Below are positions 33,578 through 46,196 of a DNA stretch of 64,000 nucleotides, in pieces (the stretch's first letter is position 1; every line of letters starts with the position of its first letter). This stretch comes from Hemerocallis citrina (Eukaryota > Streptophyta > Magnoliopsida > Asparagales > Asphodelaceae): assembly GCA_017893485.1 (NCBI GenBank), contig CM030364.1:247610122-247674121 (forward strand), written 5' to 3'. Below the pieces are notes generated by a model that did not search any database, was not told the DNA's origin, and saw nothing but the letters and a program-made list of their open reading frames with translations. The position numbers and the translations under genes are program-made.

Positions 33578-36500
33578 TTAGATAGGCGTGGCTGCCTTCT
33601 CTTGGTATTTCAAAAGATGGTCGGCGTTCCAAGTCCTGGGAATTTCTCTGCCCTCAAGATCTTCTAGCTTGTATGCACCGGGGCGGATCACTTTGGAGAC
33701 TTTGTACGGTCCCTCCCAATTTGGGGCCAGTTTGCTTTTCTGTCCGGGGAACGAAATGGCCAGTTTTCGGAGGACCAGATCCCCTTCTTTCAGGTCAGTT
33801 GGGCGGACCCGTTTGTTGTAGGCGAGTTCGATTCTTCTCCGGTAACTTTGCTGCCGTATGGCTGCCCTTTCCCGGATTTCGTCTATCAAGTCTAGGCTCG
33901 TTCTGAGCTCCCTGGCATTCTGTTCTTCTTCAAAGGCTATCAGGCGAGGAGAGGGTATCCCAACTTCTAGTGGGATGAGGGCCTCGGACCCATAGGTGAG
34001 ATTGAACGGACTCTCGCCCATCGGGGTCCGCTTCGTGGTTCGGTAATTCCACAACACATTGGGCAGCTGATCGACCCACAATCCCTTGGAGCACTTTTCG
34101 AGTCTCTTCTTGATGCCGGAGAGGATCTGTCGGTTGGCGTTCTCGGCTTGGCCATTTGACTGGGGATGAGAGACAGAGGAGAAGCGGTGTTGTATGGCTA
34201 GGTCTTCACATAAGGCTCGGAAGGCAGCTCCAGCGAACTGCGTACCGTTATCTGTAACTACGACCCGAGGAACACCGAATCGGCAGATTACATTTTTCCA
34301 GAAGAATTGAACGACTCTATGTTCGGTAATTGTAGCCAGGGGCTCGGCCTCTATCCATTTTGAGAAATAGTCGACTGCCACAACTAGGAACTTCAATTGT
34401 CCGGGGGCCAGTGGAAACGGCCCCAGTAAATCCATCCCCCACATTGCGAAGGGGATCGGACTTGATAGGGAGGAGAGTGGTGCTTGTGGAAGGCGTCGGA
34501 TGTCGGAATACTTTTGGCAGGAGGTGCATTGCCGAACGTGTTATTCGGCGTCTCGTAGGAGAGTGGGCCAGTAATACCCGTAGTTTAACACTTTGCGCGC
34601 CAAGGCTCTGGAGCCGGAGTGGGCTCCGCCGATGCCCTCATGGAGTTCCTGCAGGGCGTAGTCGGCTTGTCCGGGGGAGAGGCACCTTAGGTAGGGTCGA
34701 CCATCCACCTGGGTGAAGGAGCGCTTATACAGAATGCCTTCGACCAATATATAACGCTCGGCTCGGGTCCTTATCTTTCGGGCTTCCTTCGGATCCCTTG
34801 GGAGGAGTCCGTCTCTTAAAAACTCGACGAGGGGCTTCATCCAATTGTCTTCGAGGGGGAGTGGCAGTGTGTCGACGGAGTTAAGAGCCTCGTCCTCAAT
34901 GCTTGGCTTGAGGAGAACTTCTATTAGAACAGTTTGTTCGAGGCCTTGAAGGGATGAGGAAGCTAATTTGGACAGGGCGTCGGTCTGGGTATTTTCTTCT
35001 CTGGGGATTCTTCGGATGAGGGCCTCCTCGAAGAGCGCCATGAGGCTCTTTACTTTAGCCTCTTTACTTTAGCCAAGTACTTTACCATCCTGTCATCGCG
35101 GGCTTCATATTCGCCGAGGACCTGGTTGACGACCAACTGAGAGTCGCTGAAGATCTGCAGGCGTCGCGCCCCTGCGTTTCGGGCCATCCCAAGACCGGCT
35201 ATGAGTGCCTCGTATTCGGCTTCATTATTCGAGGCTTTGAAGTTTATCCGGAGGGAGTATTGGAGGACAAAGTCGTCTGGACCCGCGAGGATGACTCCTG
35301 CCCCGCTTCCCTCGTTGCAAGAGGATCCATCGACATATACCGACCAGACAGGCGGTCCCTTCATTGTTTGTTCGGAGTCGGGGATAGTTGTTTCAACTAT
35401 GAATTCGGCCAGCGCCTGCACCTTGATTGCGGTCCGAGGCTGATAAGTAATATCATGTTGGCTCAGCTCGATCGACCATTTCACGAGGCGGCCGGAAGTC
35501 TCCGGCTTGTGAAGGATCTGTTTTAGCAGCTGGTCGGTAAGAACGACCATCGAATGAGACTGGAAGTATGGCCGAAGCTTTCTCGCAGCCATTATCAGGG
35601 CGTAGGCTATTTTCTCAATTTTCGGGTACCGGAGCTCGGCGTCCCGGAGCACTTTGCTGACGTAGTAAATCGGCTTCTGAGTTCTTTCTTCTTCTCTGAC
35701 CAGGACCGCACTAAGCGTCTGTTCGGAGGCTGCCAAGTAGAGGTAGAGTGGTTCGCCCGGTATGGGTTTGCTGAGAAGAGGTGGATTGACGAGGTAAGCC
35801 TTAAGCTGGTCGAAGGAGTCTTGTTGTTGCTGTCCCCACTCGAATCCCTTAGCCCCCCTGAGGGCTTTGAAGAATGGGAGGCACTTCTCCCCAGATTTCG
35901 ACAGAAAGCGCCCAATGGCAGCTAGGCGACCAGTCAATCTCTGAACTTCTTTGACATTTCTGGGCGGGGCCATGTCCAGTATGGCCCTGATCTTCTCCGG
36001 ATTTGCCTCTATTCCTCGCTGGCTAACCATGAAGCCGAGGAACTTGCCTGATGAGACGCCGAACGCACACTTGTTCGGGTTGAGTCTCATATTGTGCTTT
36101 CTCAAAACATCAAACGCTTCTTGGAGGTCGGCCACGTGATCAATGCCTCGGATGCTTTTCACAAGCATGTCATCCACGTACACTTCCATGTTTCGGCCAA
36201 TCTGGGCCTGGAATACCTTGTTGACGAGGCGCTGGTATGTTGCCCCTGCATTCTTTAGGCCGAACGGCATGACTCTGTAGCAGTAGAGTCCTTGGTTGGT
36301 CACGAAAGATGTCTTCGGAATGTCCGGGGTGAACATCCTTATCTGATTGTAACCCGAGAAAGCGTCCATGAAGCTGAGGAGCTCATGTCCCGAGGTTGCG
36401 TCAATCAGAGTGTCGATGCTTGGCAGAGGGAAGGGGTCTTTAGGGCAGGCCTTGTTAAGGTCAGTGAAATCAATACAGATTCTCCATGTTCCGTTGGACT

Positions 36501-39321
36501 TTTTCACCATTACTACGTTCGACAACCACTCAGGATAATTCACTTCCTGTATGAACCGGGCCTTCAACAATTTGTCCACCTCCTCTTTGATAGCGAGCTG
36601 ACGTTCGGGAGCGAACTTGCGCCTCTTCTGCTGGACCGGTTTGGACCCCGGATCAACACTGAGGCGATGGACCAAGAGTTCTTCGGAGATACCGGGCATG
36701 TCTGCAGCTGACCATGCGAACAGGTCTTGGTTGGCTCGGATGCATCTTACAATATCCGCGTATAGTGCGGATGGGAGGGTCTTGCTGACAAAGAACCTGC
36801 GGGTCGGCTCCTGCTCTGAGAAGAGTACCTCTTCCAACTCGTCTACCGGCTCGGAAGTTGGCCGAGCAGCATCTTGGGGGATCTCGAGTGTTTCTAAGGA
36901 GAGGACGGGTCCGAGGGTGGAAGTCATATAACACTTGCGGGCCTGTTCCTGATTGCCCCTTACTTTTCCCACTCCAGCCCGAGTGGGGAATTTCATTTTG
37001 AGATGATAGGCAGAAGGGACGGCCTCAAGGGCGGCTAGGCCGGGCCGACCCAAAATGACGTTGTAGGCCGCTGGGACATCTACGACCATGAAATCCATCG
37101 ACTCCGTGCGGGTAGTAGGAGTTTTGTCGGCCGTGACATCGAGGGTGATTACCCCTTCAATCGTTACCGGTACTCCCGTGAACCCATGGAGCGTGTAGCC
37201 GGCGGGCTTGAGTCTGTCTCGGGAGAGCTTCAGCCCCTTGAAGGCGTCGAGGAAGAGGATGTTGATGGAGCTACCGTTATCCACTAAGATCCTCTCGACT
37301 TTGAAATTGGCCATGTGAAGGCTGATGACGAGTGCGTCACAATGAGGGGTGCGGACGCCCTCGAGATCTTCGTCAGAGAAGGTGACGGGCACTCCGAGGC
37401 CTTTAGGAGGAGGGGTGGTTCGGACCGAGTTTACCTCTCTAATAAAAGCTTTCCGAGAAGAGTTTGAGGAGCCCCCCATTGGACCCCCGTGGATGAGGTG
37501 GAGGACTCTTTCTTCCTCAAACTCTGGCGTCTCTTCTCGTTCTGGACGTTTGTTAGCCCCCCGAGGCTGGGGAGGAAGCTCGACTTGGTCCTTTCTCACG
37601 AATTTTGCCAACTGCCCCCTCTGGATAAGGGCCTCAATCTCGTTTCTTAGTGCACGGCAATCGTTGGTGTCGTGCCCATGGTCCCGGTGATAGCGGCACC
37701 ATTTCTCTCTATCTCTTCTCTTAGCAGGGGTGTTCATCTTCGGAGCAGGAGGTAAGACCCCTTCTTTTTCGACTTCCATGAAAATGGTGGAAATGTTTGT
37801 GGTGAGGGGAGTAAACTTCTCGAATCTAGGGGGAGGCCGGCGCTGGCCAGCATTATCCTTCTGGAACTTTTTTGCTCCCTCTTCTTCTGTTCCCTTCCTC
37901 TTAGACCCGGAGGCGGTTCCTTCCCAGTTGGGCTGTTCCTCGGCCTCTTCAGCTCGGATGTATTTTTCAGTGCGAAGGAGGAGGTCAGAAAAGTCATGCG
38001 GCGGTTTCTTGGCGAGGGAGGAGCGGAGGTTGGAATTGAGGATATTGGATTGGAACGCCGCGGTAGCGACGGATTGGTCGAGGGACGCGATGGTTCTGGC
38101 TTCAGCTGTGAACCTCTTCACGTAGTCCCTCAATTTCTCCCCCTTCTGCTGACGGAGGTGCAATAGTGAGATGCTGGTCTTCTCGGCCCTTCGGCTGCTG
38201 ACGAAATGGGTGATGAACAGTGTTTCGAACTGTTCGTAGGAGAATATCGACGCCGGGGCAAGTCGAGAGTACCATTCTCGAGCTGGGCCTTTGAGAGTTG
38301 CAGGGAATGTTTTGCAGAGGAGGGCATCGGAAGCTTGATGGAGGAGCATCAAAGTCTTAAAGCTTTCGATGTGGTCAACTGGATCGGTCTCCCCAGTGTA
38401 GTTCTCGAACTGGGGAGGTTTGAAACCGAACGGAATAGGAGCCTCTACTATGGTCCGGGAGAACGGGGGTCGGCTAGGACGTAGGGCCCTCCCCCTAAGC
38501 TCCTCTTCTCGGTTTATCTGTCCCAAGAGTTTTTCCACCTCGTTTAGACGGCGGTTCATGGTGTCATCTCTCCGACGGTGATCTGCCGAGCCACGGGACT
38601 CGTCTTCGTATGAGGGGGAGCGAGGGCTGCGGCGATGGTAACTTCGAGAACGACGAGGACTTGGGGTGCGTCTGGAATTGGTAGGAGCGGGTCGAGGAGA
38701 AGGGGACCGTTGGCGAGGGCTCCGGACCGGAGGAGGGGATGGGGCCCTCGGCTCGATGGGGTTCTGACGGAGGTTGAGGGCCTGTTGTACCATTGCTTGG
38801 AATTGCTGGAACTCGGCACGGGTGATGGGTGCCTCATTGTTCCTAGGCTGCTGCCGACCTGCTGGAGAGTGCCTCCTTCGGTAGTGATCGGGGGAGTCCT
38901 TTCTCCCTCTTCGAACGGGAGACCTCCTGTGCTCTCGGTGACGGGGGGATCGCTCTTGCTGGCGGGAGGCTTCCCCCCGAGCCCGCTTTTCATCCAGATG
39001 GCGACGAAGGTCATCATCTTCCGGGCGTTTGGGAGGGGCATTGTGGCGACCAGAGGCTCGGGGGTGATGGGAGGCCATGGAGGCACTGGAGGCGTTGTGG
39101 ATGGAGATGTTCTCTTGGTGAAGAGGTTGTTTCTGGGGGTTAGGCCCCTTTGGATCAGGAGGTGGAGGGTTCCGTTGGAGCGGCTCTTCCATGGTAGGAG
39201 GGAGTTGCCCTTGTTGCTGAGCGGGATCAGGAATGACTTCTTGCTGGTCAGGGTTGGGCGCTCGGTTGGAGCCCCTAGATCTAACTTTGCGAGGCGGCAT
39301 GGCAGGAGAAAACCTGTTCAC
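33578..39321 (-). pseudogene. Element B gag-pol polyprotein, nearly intact with two breaks
   Basis: The first 1423 codons are open. They hold a proline/arginine-rich gag N terminus, the gag core (about residues 300-480, ending EKYIRAEEAEE) and a knuckle-like CRYHRDHGHDTNDC. Aspartic protease follows (VDNGSSINIL, about residue 681), then reverse transcriptase with YVDD (about 1047). The native RNase H-like region (PIYYVSKVLRD) comes next, followed by the extra RNase H with VDGSS, NEAEYEAL and SDSQL (from about 1327). A perfect 14-bp tandem duplication (35046-35059 and 35060-35073) shifts the frame. The next segment ends at an in-frame TAA (34541-34543) just before the integrase CTSC zinc cysteines. 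The integrase core follows with D5, D65 and E101 (D,D35E, counted from the methionine at 34444) and a C-terminal GDLVLRKL/GPYKV module. These two lesions should prevent a complete Pol, so movement would have needed help in trans or happened before they arose. Confidence 0.9.
35046..35073. repeat. 14-bp tandem duplication that frameshifts pol
   Basis: ctctttactttagc occurs twice back to back. With one copy the reading frame joins the RNase H end directly to the following segment. Confidence 0.85.
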
Positions 39322-39351
39322 CGGGAAGAGGAGAGGTCCCTATTCGTTAGT

Positions 39352-39369
39352 TTCCCACAGACGGCGCCA
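39352..39369 (-). other. Primer-binding site of element B
   Basis: The minus strand reads TGGCGCCGTCTGTGGGAA, identical to the primer site of element A, three bases inside the 5' LTR. Confidence 0.85.
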
Positions 39370-39372
39370 ATC

Positions 39373-40032
39373 TGTTGCCGCTAAATTTGGTGTGGGGGCA
39401 AACAGATAGAACTTGTGGATTCTTGGGGAAACTGAATAGAAAAACCTGTGTACCTGTTCCGCCGGGCCTCGATCGTCGTTCCCGCCGTGCACCTGCAAAA
39501 AGTGCGAGACACCGGGGTTGTTCCCGGCGACGCACCCTCCGACGCTCAAGTCAGTAATCTGGCGGACTATGAAAGAGCGTAAAAACTGGTGAAAGATTGA
39601 TTACCTCGCAATGGAGATGGATGGGGGGTATTTATAGGCGTCTTAGGGACTGGATTAGGAATGTAATCCCCGTGATTAGATAAGTAATATTCCTTGTAGT
39701 CAGATAAGGAAAGTAATCTGATAAGGTATATTCCCCCTAATCAGTTAAGGAATTTAATCCCTGGCTCCCAGTGGTAGGAGGGATGTGAATCAGGGCCGTT
39801 GGTTGAGGTTAATCAGGGACCTTGATTTTATCCCGACGGAATGGGTGCGTAACGGGTTAAAACCCGCACCCACTTTGGGGTGGATCCATTCGTGGGTTAT
39901 TGGGTTTTTGAGGTGAAGACCCGACACCCAGTTTGGACCCTTTGGTTGGTGAAATTACCGTTTTACCCCTGTACTTCAAGATTCGTGTTCCGTTTGGACG
40001 ATTCCGATTTAACCCCATTTTTAGCCATATCA
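39373..40032 (-). mobile_element. Element B 5' LTR (660 bp)
   Basis: It has the same length as the other LTR, with five substitutions by eye (for example tgtgag/tgcgag and gactctc/gacgctc). TATAAATA lies at 39629-39636 on the minus strand. The actac duplication follows at 40033-40037. Confidence 0.92.
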
Positions 40033-40164
40033 ACTACAATAACACAAGCATGCGTTCTTTACTTTAGAACAACTACAATAACACAAGCATGCGTTCTTTA
40101 CTTAGAACAACTACAATAACATAAATATGCGTTCTTTACTTAGAACAACTACAATAACACAAGC
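40033..40164. repeat. Unit D tandem repeat (about 45 bp), fragment between B and E
   Basis: About three and a half copies of acaactacaataacacaagc / atgcgttctttacttagaa occur here. The array is continuous in type with the catggg-rich repeats before B and the caagcatgg repeats after E, so both insertions hit the same repeat-rich part of D. Confidence 0.7.
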
Positions 40165-40689
40165 ATGGTTGTCACACCTCGCTTCCCAAAAAGAATACGG
40201 AATATGGATACGAGACAAAATTCCAGCGAATGATTTTCATCATCCATAAGCTGTTCAAGAATCTTTACAACATTCACAAGAATCATCAGAGTCAGAAGCA
40301 AAAGTATCAACCAACATGCACATAAGAACCAAAAATACCAACCAGAATATTTGAACCCAAATATATAAATCTCAAATAGTCATGATCTGAATAAGACAAA
40401 ATTCTGGGTCACATTGCCCAAACACAAGAATAAATCCAAATCTCAAAATACAATATTGTTCAAGCAAGCTACAAAAAATAAAATAATAAAATCCAGTACT
40501 AATACTTCATGTCACCAATACCGTCTAGATCCTGTTCTCCAAAATCTGAAATTCAACAATTGTAGGAAAGAGAAAAAGAGAAAAACAAGTTCCCATCAAT
40601 TGTAAGTTACGGACCACTTATAATGTAGGATACAAGTACATGGGGAAAATTAGCTAGCAACATAGTATAATCATGATGTCAAAATAAAC

Positions 40690-41110
40690 AACTAGCATGG
40701 AAAAGTGAACAAGTATCATGTAGCATATATCAAGAGTCAAGTATCATGTAATCATGTATCAATTATCAAGTTTCAAGTCTCAAGTATCATGTAGTCAAGT
40801 ATCAAACAAGCATGTATCATGTTCAAGTATCATGTATCAAGTCTTGTAGTGATTACTATCTAGGTAGCACTTCATGCATCCCACACCGCATGGTTGCTAC
40901 AACAAACAGTTTCGCTTTAGATTTCATAGAGGACCATAGAGAGCAGTGTACTCAGGGACAAGTCAAGTAATCGAGCTCCAAGCTCCAAGTATCATGTATC
41001 ATGTATCATGTAATCACGTGTCAAGTTGTGCAAGTAGAAAGTATCGTGTCTTGCGTGCAAGTGTCAAGTAATTACGTGTCAAGTATCATGTCTCAAGTAA
41101 TCACGTAGGA
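40690..41110. repeat. Degenerate caagtatcatgta repeats in unit E
   Basis: The words caagtatcatgta, tcaagt and atcatgtatc recur more than twenty times with irregular spacing, interrupted by the ATGCATCCCA module. Confidence 0.6.
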
Positions 41111-43065
41111 TCAGTGGATCCCCTTCCGAGTACACGTTTCTGAATTATCCACTGTTAGATCTATCCCTTAAACTCCGGCTTGGTTATTTATTATTAATAT
41201 TAAACAAACATGTATATGTGCAAAATATATCAAGAATAACATGGCATGATCATGGGACAAATGCAAGTTGCAAGATAAACATGTATGAGTGCAAGATATC
41301 TCATAAAAGAATAAAATAGAAAAATCTCAAGTTCAGGACAACAAGACCATACTGTAGTAAAACAGTAATTCCCAGTGTTACAAGCATGTAAATCTGAATC
41401 AGTTAAAACTTCTAGAAAATAGACTCCCAACTGAATCCAGCGAGTATAAATAAGTCATATATTAATTCACAAAAACATAACTCAAAACTGATTTGAATAC
41501 AGAAAATAGGTTCAGCCAGAAATCAGGAAAACGAATTCAAGAGCAGGAAAACATCACGAAAACACATTAAATAAATTCACGAAAAAATTGGGGTATTCCC
41601 CTATATGTCCAGTATCTAACTATTAAGTTTCATAATTTTTCAGTAAAATTAGATTAATCATAAAAAATCATAAAATATCAATAAACGATAGTTTGGCAAA
41701 TCTGGAAATCCCAACACTGATATATGAAAACTATAATATCTCGCAACCAGTGAAACGAAATCCAAATCCGCCAAAGGGAGATGAAAATAGACAAATTATA
41801 TTAACTTTAATATTTCACAAGCATTTTTCATACAGTAGAAGGAAATAGGGTAAAAATACGATTCTTTATAGCATAGTGAGTAAAATACAGCAAGTACAGT
41901 CTTTATAAACAAGCATGAAACGACGTATAAAACTTATCAATAAAATTCACTAAAATTCTGGATAATCCCTAACTAGATAAAGAAATACTTACCAAAGTTT
42001 TGGATCAAAATAATATGTGTAGCCCAGTTATTAAAATGATTTAGTCATCAAAAACACCAAAAAACGAAATCTGGAAAAGATCTACACCTCTGTAGTAAAA
42101 CAGTCATATCTCACACATATGAAAATGAAATCAAGCAAGGTTAGAGGGGTTTGAAAATAGACGAAATTATCTAGAACTCCTGTTTTATACTGAAATTAAG
42201 ATACTAACTTTAAGACAGTCAAAAACAACAAACAAAACAGATAATCGACAAAATACAGATTTTTCCCTTTAACAACAACTCAACATATATCATACAAAAC
42301 TTGTTCAAAACACAACCAAACATGAAATCGAGTCTACCAAGTGTCCAAACATCATGAATTAGGGTATCTAGCATGTCCACACTAGGTATATCACATGGGT
42401 CTCATCAAAATCACGAATTCTCACAAAAGTCTCACATACATGATCATATCAAGGACGGGCAAACCTAAATTATTTCATGTCAAATTTTATGTCGTGAGTC
42501 ATCTATGGTCAAATAGCACTATAGAGACAAAACCCATCTAGAATAACACAAACAAGATTCGTCTCTAGACCCAACTACACTATAGGTGGTATTTTTGACT
42601 TGTATCATACAAAGGAATTTGAGTACAAGTTACTTACCTTAACCGAATATGAAGAACGATGAAAATCAAGAACAAAGGGAATGGATTCCCGACAACGAGC
42701 AAAACCCACGAACGAATGAATCCAAGCAAACTTGAGCAAAAATCTCTACAAGAATAATTCCACCAAAAGAGAGATGATCCAAGAGAGGGATGGCGGCTAA
42801 GGTGGCTTGCGACCTGGGGTTGATCGGCGCCGGAGTGGGGGGCGACGGGGAGAGAGAATGAGAGAGATGCTAGGGAATTATGGTGGTCGGGTAGTAGGAG
42901 GTCGGGATCGGGAGTTGGGGTGTGCTCGGCCAAGGTGCAGGCCGGGAGAGGGTGGCTCGGGCTGTAGCGGAGGCTGGTCGGGATGGAGTGCGGCGCAAGC
43001 AAAGGGGAGGAGGTCAGGGGTTAGGGTGCAGAGAATTAGGGTTAGGGTTTTGTGAGAGAGGGATT

Positions 43066-43067
<2 letters not shown>

Positions 43068-43134
<67 letters not shown>
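43068..43134. repeat. TA microsatellite (67 bp) in unit E
   Basis: An uninterrupted alternating AT tract. It lies where a TATA box would be expected for a minus-strand promoter, next to the telo-box-like sequence. Confidence 0.95.
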
Positions 43135-43137
<3 letters not shown>

Positions 43138-43563
43138 GGATTAGGGTTAATTGGTAATTGGGTTGTGGGTAATGGTAGTAGTAGGATTTGTTTAATTGGG
43201 CTTTAATTAGGATACAAATTGTATAGGATATCAATTAGGTTTGTGGATTTAACTTGGCTTTGGTGATTCTATTAAGGATCAAACAATTGGATTGGAAATA
43301 GGGTGAGCAACCAACACCACCATAAGCACCCAAGAACACAAAATAAAGAAGACAAGAATCAAATGAAAGAAAGAACAATAATAATGAAGAACGAAACAAA
43401 AAGACAACCAATCAATCACAAGGGATAAAAAAAAGGGAATAAAACGAATATATATTGAAAACAACTCCAATATAAGGTTCAGAAAGAATAAAAGAGAGAA
43501 AATACACCAAAACGAAAAATACACTCAAAAATACACAAAATGAAAAACAGGGGTTACAATGGT

Positions 43564-44130
43564 ATACAACTTAAGCATGGGTTTCTTACTACAACAACTC
43601 AAGCATGGTTTCTTTCTACAACTCAAGCATGAATAAAATTTAAGCATGAGTTTCTTTCTACAACAACTCAAGCATGATATACAACCTAACATGGGTTTCT
43701 TTCTACAACAACTCTAGCATGGTTTTTTCCTACAACTGAAGCATGAATACAATTTAAGCATGAGTTTCTTTCTACAACAACTCAAGCATGGTATACAACT
43801 CAACATGGGTTTCTTTCTACAACAACTCAAGCATGGTTTCTTTCTACAACTCAAGCATGAATACAATTTAAGCATGTGTTTCTTACTACAACAACTCAAG
43901 CATGGTATACAACCTAACATGGGTTTCTTTCTACAACAACTCAAGCATGATTCATTTTGACCTAAAACAACATAAAACTCAAGCATGTTTCTTGTGTCCT
44001 TTACTAGAACAATCCTACAACAATCTAAGCATGAATGAGTTCATGGGTTCCACAAGTATGAATAGGTTCTCTTTTTGACATAGAACACAAAACTCAAGCA
44101 TGGTATACTTTCTATAATCAACTTAAGCAT
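43564..44130. repeat. Unit D tandem repeats (caactcaagcatgg words)
   Basis: Repeats of acaacaactcaagcatgg / tttctttctacaactcaagc occur in blocks of about 80-100 bp. The reverse complement (catgcttgagttg) resembles the catgcttagttag repeats of unit C, so this is the equivalent array in the two related units. Confidence 0.7.
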
Positions 44131-46196
44131 GGTAGTAAACTCATAAAGCTACTAAGGACTTTATCTAGCTATTACATAAACTACTTCTTTTGTAATTTTA
44201 CAAGTCCTACTTAACTATTACAAGAATCTGTATTTATTGAATTTACAAGTCCTACATAATACAAAGACTACATTTATTTAGTCTACAAATTTCTACATAT
44301 TACAACCCACTTTTCTTCAATCCTACAAGTTCCTACATATAACAAGAGCAACTTTTTATGAACTAGGGTTAGTAAATATTGATTTCTTAACAAAGTAGAG
44401 AGCAACATACAACAAGACTTATCCTTTAAAAATAGCTAGAGGAGTCTACAACCCCAAGAATGGGTAAGTAAGTATTCTTACTACACTAATCTTTATATGC
44501 ACCTTGTTATAGTCCAAGTCATAGTTTTGAGTTCAACAAAATAACCATAATAACAACAATAAACATACAAGGTTAAGGTTCAACCCTTGTGTGTTTTATT
44601 TAAGTTCCACCATCCATCTTTGTCATGGGATCATTTTGATCCCTACAACCACCTTATGCTTAATAATTAGTCCAAGTCATTTTTAGAACACACACACAAC
44701 AAAAGTGGATAAGAATCCACACAAATAAAAATAGAAAAAAATCTCATCTTGATTTTCCACCGTTCTTATGCACAAATCTTAGTCCAAGTAGTTCAAAAAT
44801 AATTATCACAACAATACTAACCATACAAGGTCTTAAAAATTCAACCTTTATGCCATTTAATTAGGTCTCACCATCCAACTTTTTCATTGGATCATTTTGA
44901 TCCCTACAAACATGCTTATGCTTAGGAATTAGGCCAAGTTATTTAGGAACATATACACCACAACACATCATAAAGATGAGTTCTTCTTAACCTACCATAA
45001 CTTATATGCTTAGAAATTAGTCCAAGTTGTTATAGAACATACACATACAACATTCTCCATCATAAAGATGGGTTCTTTTTATCCTACAACAATCCAAACC
45101 CACAAGATGGGTTCTTTTTACAAGCAACCATAACTAACCATAAATAAGGGTTCTTTCTCACATACACCATTAATGAACACTTAAAGATGGGTTCTTTTTC
45201 AACAAACATAAATAATAAAGAGAACAAGAAAACCTAAAATAGAAGTAGAGAATCCCCATCTTTTGAATCTATGTAGGAAGAACTAGCTAGTAACCTTCTC
45301 CTTCCTCCTTAGCTTCTACTACAAAAATCTTTAATGAAGAACATTTCTATGGAAAACCCCCAAATGAAGAACACTTATGGTTTCCTTCTCTTTCTTTTTC
45401 TCCCCTTTTTTTTTCTTGTAAAATGAGACAAAAAGTTAAGGGGAGGGTTTTTATAGGACAAAAGAGTGCAAAATGCATTAGGGTTTTATGCAAAATGCCC
45501 ATTGGATAGTGTTTGGCCGGCCAAGGATGGGTGAGGTAGAGGGGAGGGTTCTAGTAGAAACACCTATTAAACTCTTATGTATCCCTAATTAATCTTAACC
45601 CTAGGTTTAAGACTCCAAACAAATCATAGCCTTCCAATTTTGATTAATCATGACAAAAATAAGATGTTTTTGTCCAAAACACATACTACATAATTTGTAC
45701 AAATGTACGAAATCGGTATGATACGCATACATATGTATATATATACACCGATAATTTCCGTTTGTAAAACCGCATAATCCGTATAAAAATAAATTAATTC
45801 CGAAAATAATAATAAAATAAATTTTATTATTTGCCCGAAAGATTCCAGTACCAATTTGATACAATACAGATGTATACAGACTGGTATATATGCAGATAAT
45901 GTTTATTAACAAAACCGGGTGATATCCACAAAAAATATTTCAATTCTGAAAATAAAAATAAAATAATAATAAAACAATAATTTTAAATACCTGCCTGGGA
46001 TTTTCCAGATATTTTCTCAAAAATGTGTTTTTTAAGATTTTGCACAAGTGCACAAAACTGATACAATACCTATATATACATACTAGTATATATGTCCACG
46101 TAACTTTTTAAAGGAGAAAACCAAGTAATTTCAATAAAAATATTTTTATTTAAAAATAATAATTTATACAATATAATATCCGTCCAGGATATTACA
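44131..46196 (-). other. Unit D non-coding body, part 2, with promoter-proximal end
   Basis: There is no gene. The block contains gatgggttctttttatcc-type repeats (44990-45190). The minus strand has a CT-rich and A-rich leader near 45330-45420 downstream of the TATA box at 45448-45455. The last 60 bp match the start of unit C in reverse complement. Confidence 0.6.
45448..45455 (-). promoter_or_regulatory. TATA box of unit D
   Basis: The minus strand reads TATAAAAA within CCTATAAAAACCCTCCCC. It is about 740 bp from the end of the unit. The matching box in unit C reads tttataaaactcccctc. Confidence 0.6.

Larger units (their letters stand above)
25248..40032 (-). mobile_element. Element B: young, nearly complete Tat-type Ty3 element, TSD actac
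   Basis: Two 660-bp LTRs (25248-25907 and 39373-40032) are flanked by perfect actac duplications at 25243-25247 and 40033-40037. I count five differences between the LTRs. Gag-pol reads on the minus strand. Between pol and the 3' LTR lie more than 7 kb that hold tandem arrays and an oppositely transcribed gene. The RT/RNase H arrangement, with a second RNase H after the native one, and the extra antisense gene are traits of the Tat lineage. Confidence 0.93.
40170..43558 (-). mobile_element. Unit E: 3.39-kb solo-LTR-like element inside D, TSD atggt
   Basis: It begins TGTCACACCTCGC and ends ACAGGGGTTACA. Perfect atggt duplications lie at 40165-40169 and 43559-43563. There is no protein-coding content. 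On the minus strand, inward of the end, come a TA microsatellite, a telo-box-like AAACCCTAACCCTAA (43036-43050) and a donor-like GTAAGTAAC near 42636. The other side has many caagtatcatgta-type repeats (40690-41110) and the ATGCATCCCA module (40874-40891) shared with units C, D and F. Confidence 0.72.
23277..46196 (-). mobile_element. Unit D: giant solo-LTR-like element inside A, TSD cgaag, split by B and E
   Basis: It begins TGTAACGCCCCGATTTTCGG and ends ATCCGTCCAGGATATTACA. Perfect cgaag duplications flank it at 23272-23276 and 46197-46201. Net of the inserted B and E the unit is about 4.74 kb, and it encodes no retrotransposon protein. It is the reverse-orientation relative of unit C: its start matches the reverse complement of C's end, its end matches C's start, and internal blocks match too. 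The sense strand is inferred to be minus, from a TATAAAAA box at 45448-45455 and AATAAA at 23378-23383. A solo LTR of a giant-LTR Ty3 family is the best explanation. Confidence 0.8.

Noticed and set aside
35201..38484. Many plus-strand open frames over element B gag-pol
   Set aside because: They are shadows of the minus-strand polyprotein, whose domains are unambiguous.
42634..43206. Open frames in unit E, including one running into a YIYIYI stretch
   Set aside because: The repetitive part is the TA microsatellite and the rest lacks any domain. The unit is bounded by LTR-type ends and looks non-coding.
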